The translations under genes were made by a program, and so were the position numbers. Below, piece after piece: positions 35,428 to 39,520 of a stretch of DNA of 39,520 bases. Source of the stretch: Rhodocyclales bacterium RIFCSPLOWO2_02_FULL_63_24 (GTDB lineage: Bacteria; Pseudomonadota; Gammaproteobacteria; Burkholderiales; Rhodocyclaceae); assembly GCA_001828935.1 (NCBI GenBank), contig MHZX01000131.1, positions 1 through 39,520 on the forward strand. The letters are read 5' to 3'. How positions within the stretch are numbered: the stretch's first letter is position 1; the number at the start of each line of letters is the position of its first letter. The notes beneath the pieces were generated by a model. It did no database searches, had not been told where the DNA came from, and saw only the letters and a program-made list of their open reading frames with translations.

Positions 35428-36807
35428 ATGGATCAATCAGCCCGCTACGCCGACTTGAGCCTCAAGGAAGAGGACCTGATCAAGGGCGGCAAGCACATTC
35501 TGGTCGCCTACAAGATGAAGCCCAAGGATGGCACCGGCTATCTTGAAGGCGCCGCCCACTTCGCCGCCGAGTCCTCCACCGGCACCAACGTCGAAGTGTC
35601 CACCACCGACGACTTCACCAAGGGCGTGGACGCCCTGGTGTATTACATCGACGAAGCCACCGAGGACATGCGGATCGCCTATCCGCTCGAACTGTTCGAC
35701 CGCAACGTGATCGACGGCCGCTTCATGCTGGTCTCCTTCCTGACGCTGGTGATCGGCAACAACCAGGGCATGGGCGACATCGCCCACGCCAAGATGATCG
35801 ACTTCTACATGCCGCCCGAAGTCGTGCGCCAGTTCGACGGTCCGGCCACCAACATCGAAGAGATGTGGCGCATCCTCGGCCGTCCGGTCAAGGATGGCGG
35901 CTACATCGCTGGCACCATCATCAAGCCCAAGCTCGGCCTGCGTCCCGAACCCTTCGCGGCGGCGGCCTACCAGTTCTGGCTCGGCGGCGATTTCATCAAG
36001 AACGACGAGCCGCAAGGCAATCAGGTCTTCGCCCCGATCAAGAAGACGCTGCCGCTGGTCTATGACGCGATGAAGCGCGCCATGGACGAGACCGGCGAGG
36101 CCAAGCTGTTCTCGATGAACATCACCGCCGACGACCACTACGAAATGTGTGCCCGCGCCGATTTCGCCCTGGAAACCTTCGGCACCGACGCCAACAAGCT
36201 GGCCTTCCTGGTCGACGGTTTCGTCGGCGGTCCCGGCATGGTCACCACCGCCCGGCGCCAGTACCCGGCCCAGTTCCTGCACTATCACCGCGCCGGCCAC
36301 GGCATGGTCACCTCGCCCTCCGCCAAGCGCGGCTACACGGCCTTCGTGCTGGCCAAGATGAGCCGTCTGCAGGGCGCCTCCGGCATCCACGTCGGCACCA
36401 TGGGCTACGGCAAGATGGAAGGCGAAGGCGACGACAAGGTCATCGCCTACATGATCGAACGCGACGAGTGCCAGGGCCCGGTCTATTTCCAGAAATGGGA
36501 CGGCATCAAGGCCACCACGCCGATCATCTCCGGCGGTATGAACGCGCTGCGCCTGCCCGGCTTCTTCGAGAACCTCGGCCACGGCAACGTGATCAACACG
36601 GCCGGCGGCGGTTCCTACGGCCACATCGACAGCCCGGCCGCCGGCGCCAAGTCGCTGCGCCAGGCCTACGAGTGCTGGAAATCCGGCGCCGACCCGATCC
36701 AGTACGCCCGGGAGCACAAGGAATTCGCCCGCGCCTTCGAATCCTTCCCCAAGGATGCCGACAAGCTGTTCCCCGGCTGGCGCGAAAAGATCGGGGCGCA
36801 CAAGTAG
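35428..36807 (+). CDS. cbbM: Ribulose-1,5-bisphosphate carboxylase/oxygenase, form II
   Basis: A 459-residue form II RuBisCO, the normal length. Active-site residues fall at the same positions as in the Rhodospirillum rubrum enzyme: Lys166 in [12 protein letters not shown], and carbamylated Lys191 with Asp193 and Glu194 in [22 protein letters not shown] and the phosphate-binding [12 protein letters not shown] are also present. It fixes CO2 in the Calvin cycle without a small subunit and works best at high CO2 and low O2. GAGGAG precedes the ATG at 35428; an in-frame extension upstream lies in the regulatory region and is not coding. CbbR and CbbY are encoded just upstream; cbbQ and cbbO are not seen downstream within the window. 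Confidence 0.98.
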   Translation: MDQSARYADLSLKEEDLIKGGKHILVAYKMKPKDGTGYLEGAAHFAAESSTGTNVEVSTTDDFTKGVDALVYYIDEATEDMRIAYPLELFDRNVIDGRFMLVSFLTLVIGNNQGMGDIAHAKMIDFYMPPEVVRQFDGPATNIEEMWRILGRPVKDGGYIAGTIIKPKLGLRPEPFAAAAYQFWLGGDFIKNDEPQGNQVFAPIKKTLPLVYDAMKRAMDETGEAKLFSMNITADDHYEMCARADFALETFGTDANKLAFLVDGFVGGPGMVTTARRQYPAQFLHYHRAGHGMVTSPSAKRGYTAFVLAKMSRLQGASGIHVGTMGYGKMEGEGDDKVIAYMIERDECQGPVYFQKWDGIKATTPIISGGMNALRLPGFFENLGHGNVINTAGGGSYGHIDSPAAGAKSLRQAYECWKSGADPIQYAREHKEFARAFESFPKDADKLFPGWREKIGAHK

Positions 36808-36819
36808 TTGTAGCAGTAG

Positions 36820-36853
36820 CATCCCCAGTCCCGCAGAGGTGGCACTGGGGATG
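36820..36853 (+). terminator. Strong hairpin after cbbM
   Basis: CATCCCCAGT (36820-36829) and ACTGGGGATG (36844-36853) form a perfect 10-bp stem with a 14-base loop, 12 bases after the cbbM stop codon. No T-run follows, so it could be a weak terminator or a 3'-stabilising structure for the cbbM mRNA. Confidence 0.6.
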
Positions 36854-36879
36854 ATCGCCGAAGCATCCTGGGGAATGCA

Positions 36880-36919
36880 ACAACAATACTGTTGTACAAC
36901 TATTTTGTTGTGATACAGT
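36880..36919 (+). promoter_or_regulatory. Four-half-site operator and promoter of the paired-ATPase operon
   Basis: The layout is ACAAC (36880-36884), six bases, GTTGTACAAC (36891-36900, a perfect palindrome), six bases, GTTGT (36907-36911). The whole forms a 32-bp dyad centred at 36895/36896. It overlaps a -35-like TTGTAC (36892-36897) and precedes TACAGT (36914-36919), 16 bp apart. The region is markedly AT-richer than its surroundings. A tetrameric or two-dimer repressor is suggested, but no regulator gene is visible in the window. Confidence 0.6.
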
Positions 36920-36955
36920 TATGGTCATGCTACCGCTGATAGAGAGAGGCCGCTC

Positions 36956-38098
36956 ATGACCTGCTTCGACCGCGACACCGACAGCGCCCGGCTCTGGGCG
37001 CATTTTGCCAAGGGCCGGAATGTCCTGATGCTGGCGCCCCGCCGCATCGGCAAGACCGTGCTGCTGAATCGGCTACGGGACGAAAGCGAGGCCAAGGGCT
37101 ACCGCGCAATCGTTCTTGACGTGCAAGGCTTCCGCGAGGAAAAGGCCTTCTTCCAGCAGATGTGCGCCGTCATCCAGGAAGAGATCGGCTTTGGCGCCAG
37201 CGTTTTGGCCACTTTTACCGAAAGATTGCGTCAAACGTTGAAGGGATCGGACGCCGCGGGCGGTGACTGGCGTCAGTTGCTGTTGCATACCGACTGGCGC
37301 GAGTTTGCGCGTCATCTGCTCTCGCACCTCAACAACGACAAGGAAGGCAAGCCCTGGCTGGTGCTGCTGGACGAAATTCCGATCTTCGCTCTCGCCCTGC
37401 TCGAAACACACGGCATGCAGCGCGTGCATGACTTCCTCTACACCCTGCGCCAGTTCCGTCAGGCCTACCCCAATGTGCGCTGGCTCTTCACCGGCTCCAT
37501 CGGCATGGATACCGTTGCTCGTCGTAACAGTCTGGAAGGCGCGCTGAACGACTTTGAGCCCTATCCGCTCAAGCCCTTCGACGCAGATACCGCTACACGA
37601 TTTTTGAACCATATCGCCATCGCAAACGGCCGCCACATGGATCCTGCGGCCGCCCAGCACATCATCGCGCGTTTGGGATGGCTCTCGCCTTACTATCTTG
37701 AAAAAATCGCAGAGGAGGCGAGCCAGCAAGCCGCCAGCGGCCAGATCATCGAAGCCGCGGACGCCGACAACGCCGTGGAAGCGATGTTGGGCCTGGATAA
37801 ACGTACCTATTGGTCAACCTGGCGCGAACATCTGGACCGTAACTTCCCCGACCCGGAACAAACCCATTTGTTCTCGTTACTCGCTACGATTGCGCGCAGC
37901 CCACAAGGCTACGCCAGTCACGACACTCTGTTGGGCGAACTCAATCGCGGCGAGTCCGTCGGCGTCGGCCAACTGCGCGCCTACCTCGACACCCTCGAAG
38001 CCGATGGCTACCTGGTCGCCTGCGACCATGCCGATAACTGCCACCGATTCCGCATGGGTCTGCTGCGCGATTGGTGGCTGCGCTACGTCGTCGCTTGA
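36956..38098 (+). CDS. P-loop ATPase A of a tandem ATPase pair
   Basis: A 380-residue protein. Walker A is APRRIGKT (residues 27-34) and Walker B is WLVLLDE (about 134-140), followed by a sensor-like strand WLFTGSIGM. The C-terminal half has a winged-helix-like region (LLGELNRGESVGVGQLRAYLDTLEADGYL) and ends FRMGLLRDWWLRYVV. This layout resembles the archaeal-type/STAND-like ATPases (AAA domain plus wHTH). GAGAGAGG lies before the ATG. The second ATPase starts ten bases after its stop. Function is unknown; it is not the RuBisCO activase CbbQ, which is MoxR-type. Confidence 0.75.
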   Translation: MTCFDRDTDSARLWAHFAKGRNVLMLAPRRIGKTVLLNRLRDESEAKGYRAIVLDVQGFREEKAFFQQMCAVIQEEIGFGASVLATFTERLRQTLKGSDAAGGDWRQLLLHTDWREFARHLLSHLNNDKEGKPWLVLLDEIPIFALALLETHGMQRVHDFLYTLRQFRQAYPNVRWLFTGSIGMDTVARRNSLEGALNDFEPYPLKPFDADTATRFLNHIAIANGRHMDPAAAQHIIARLGWLSPYYLEKIAEEASQQAASGQIIEAADADNAVEAMLGLDKRTYWSTWREHLDRNFPDPEQTHLFSLLATIARSPQGYASHDTLLGELNRGESVGVGQLRAYLDTLEADGYLVACDHADNCHRFRMGLLRDWWLRYVVA

Positions 38099-38108
38099 GG
38101 CGACCGAC

Positions 38109-39520
38109 ATGAGCGACTTGCTGCAACTCGCGATCTATAACCCGGCCATCCTTAAGGATGAAGACTTTCTTGCTGGCTTCGTTGCCCGCCGCGAAATCGC
38201 CGACGACATCGTCAAACGTCTGCACGACATCACGCCACGCAGCCTGGCCAAGCATCGGCTGATCCTCGGCCAGCGCGGCATGGGAAAGACCAGCTTGCTA
38301 CGCCGCATCGCCCTCGGCATTCGCGGCGATGCGGCGTTGTCGCAAATGTTGCTGCCGCTGACTTTCCGCGAAGAGCAATACAACGTCCATAACCTGCATA
38401 CGTTCTGGTGCAATTGCCTCGACGCGCTGGGCGATCACTTCGAGCGCAGCGAACAACACGACAAGGCAGTCGAACTCGATCGACAGGTCGCCAGCCTGAA
38501 CCGTGCCAGACGCGGCCCGGCCGCCGAAGACGAGGGCGACGAGGCTCTCGCCGCCCTCAAGGCCTGGGGCAAACGCGAAGGCAAGCGGGTTCTGCTGCTG
38601 ATCGACAACATCGACCTGATTCTCGAAGGCTTGAGCAAGCAGCATTGGGCCCTGCGGCGCATCCTCCAGGAGGCCGGCGGCATCGTCGTCATCGGTGCCG
38701 CGACCGCGTATCTGGAAGCCACCGTTGACCCCAAGGGCGCCTTCTACGATTTCTTCCAGGTTACGGTACTGGAACGCTTGAGCCAGGACGAACTGCTCGC
38801 GTGTTTGCGCCGCTTGGCCGAAGCTCGCGGCGACAGTGGACGTAAAGTGCTCCACATCCTCAACACCGACCCCGGCCGCATTCGCACTCTGCATGACCTC
38901 ACAGGCGGCAATCTGCGCACCCTCACCTTGCTTTACCTGCTCATGGAGCGCGATGCCGACGACGAGGTCATGCACGACCTCGAACGTCTGCTGGACGAGG
39001 TTACCGTGCTCTACAAGGCGCGGGTGGAAGACTTGGCTCCCCAGGCCCGTGTCGTGCTGGATGCAGTCGCGCTCAACTGGAATCCCGTCACGGCAGCAGA
39101 ATTGGCCGACATCACCGGCGTGGAAACCTCGGCCGTGTCGACCCAGCTCGACCGCCTCAGCCGCAACGGCATTGTCGAAAAAGCCAGCATCTCGACTTCG
39201 GCGCGTAGCGCCTTCCAGTTGGGCGAGCGCTTTTTCAACATCTGGTACCTGATGCGACACGGTCCGCGCCGCCAACGCACTCGGCTACGCTGGCTTACGG
39301 GCTTCCTGCGCGGCTTCTATTCGCCGCAGCAACTTACCGAAAAAGCCAAATTCCTGCTGCGACGCCGCGACGCGGAGGGCCAACCCTTGGGGCACTATTG
39401 CCTCGCACTTGGTGATGCGGTCGATGACAACAACTTGCGCAACCTGCTCGGTCAAGAGGCGCGGCGCGGTCTGGAGCGCCTCGCCACCCAGCAAGGCAAA
39501 CGTCTCGAAGACATCCTCGA
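38109..39520 (+). CDS. P-loop ATPase B of a tandem ATPase pair (incomplete at window end)
   Basis: At least 470 residues; open to the last base, so the C-terminus is missing. Walker A is GQRGMGKT (residues 54-61) and Walker B is RVLLLIDNID (about 160-169). A charged insertion lies between them. A winged helix at about 315-360 (VTAAELADITGVETSAVSTQLDRLSRNGIVEKA) is followed by FQLGERFFNIWYLMRHG and a basic helical segment. The fold resembles STAND/archaeal-type ATPases but differs from ATPase A in sequence, so the two are not a recent duplication. The C-terminal region beyond residue 400 may hold repeats or an effector that cannot be seen here. Confidence 0.7.
   Translation, partial: MSDLLQLAIYNPAILKDEDFLAGFVARREIADDIVKRLHDITPRSLAKHRLILGQRGMGKTSLLRRIALGIRGDAALSQMLLPLTFREEQYNVHNLHTFWCNCLDALGDHFERSEQHDKAVELDRQVASLNRARRGPAAEDEGDEALAALKAWGKREGKRVLLLIDNIDLILEGLSKQHWALRRILQEAGGIVVIGAATAYLEATVDPKGAFYDFFQVTVLERLSQDELLACLRRLAEARGDSGRKVLHILNTDPGRIRTLHDLTGGNLRTLTLLYLLMERDADDEVMHDLERLLDEVTVLYKARVEDLAPQARVVLDAVALNWNPVTAAELADITGVETSAVSTQLDRLSRNGIVEKASISTSARSAFQLGERFFNIWYLMRHGPRRQRTRLRWLTGFLRGFYSPQQLTEKAKFLLRRRDAEGQPLGHYCLALGDAVDDNNLRNLLGQEARRGLERLATQQGKRLEDIL

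Noticed and set aside
36820..36853. Hairpin after cbbM as a classical rho-independent terminator
   Set aside because: The stem is perfect but no T-run follows, so it is listed only as a hairpin with moderate confidence.
36956..39520. The ATPase pair as RuBisCO activase CbbQ/CbbO
   Set aside because: Position after cbbM is suggestive, but Walker regions and winged helices do not match MoxR-type CbbQ, and no VWA-domain CbbO is present.

Overview
The window is chromosomal DNA of a high-GC betaproteobacterium, most likely a chemolithoautotrophic or facultatively autotrophic member of the Rhodocyclales or Nitrosomonadales (Sulfuritalea/Sterolibacterium-like). This placement is inferred from three things: form II RuBisCO with CbbR and CbbY, a betaproteobacterial-type pyruvate dehydrogenase operon in which E3 carries its own lipoyl domain, and an MSHA-type pilus locus. 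No tRNA, rRNA or CRISPR array was seen. Nearly all of the window is coding, and many genes are joined by 1-8 nt overlaps.

Left edge (1-3740). Positions 1-89 fold as the 3' end of a group II intron (domains V and VI, ending in AC). It lies just upstream of a promoter for an ArsR-family regulator whose two cysteines are spaced as in persulfide sensors. Next come a membrane-anchored rhodanese, glutaredoxin, secB, an SH3-domain periplasmic protein and gpsA, an arrangement close to yibN-grxC-secB-gpsA of enterics; trmL converges on gpsA.

Pilus block (3852-16961). This is an MSHA-type type IV pilus cluster: mshE (with a textbook c-di-GMP-binding N-terminus), mshG, an mshF-like pseudopilin, two prepilins including an MshA-like one, a PglL-type pilin O-oligosaccharyltransferase, then mshI, a PilN-like gene, mshJ, mshK, mshL, mshM and mshN. 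From mshI to mshL the genes are chained by ATGA overlaps.

Metabolic block (16999-28253). On the minus strand are an unrecognised gene and comF. Divergent from them are bioB and bioC (biotin). Then comes the pyruvate dehydrogenase operon aceE-aceF-[proteasome-like peptidase]-lpdA. The HslV/BPH-like N-terminal-threonine hydrolase lies between E2 and E3 and overlaps both. rpiA follows behind a perfect hairpin that covers its ribosome-binding site, then phoU.

Minus-strand operon rsmE-pap-argA-yggX (28282-32355). It encodes a 16S rRNA methyltransferase, a two-domain polyphosphate:AMP phosphotransferase with a lysine/proline-rich tail, N-acetylglutamate synthase and an Fe(II)-trafficking protein. 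Divergent from it are a thioredoxin-like gene and an unrecognised exported protein.

Carbon-fixation and right-edge block (33491-39520). cbbR is divergent from cbbY, and cbbM follows. A 28-bp operator-like element upstream of cbbY recurs upstream of cbbM. After cbbM is a strong hairpin, then a 32-bp four-half-site dyad overlapping a candidate promoter. This precedes two adjacent, dissimilar P-loop ATPases; the second runs off the window. They are the main accessory candidate for an undescribed, possibly defence-like, module.
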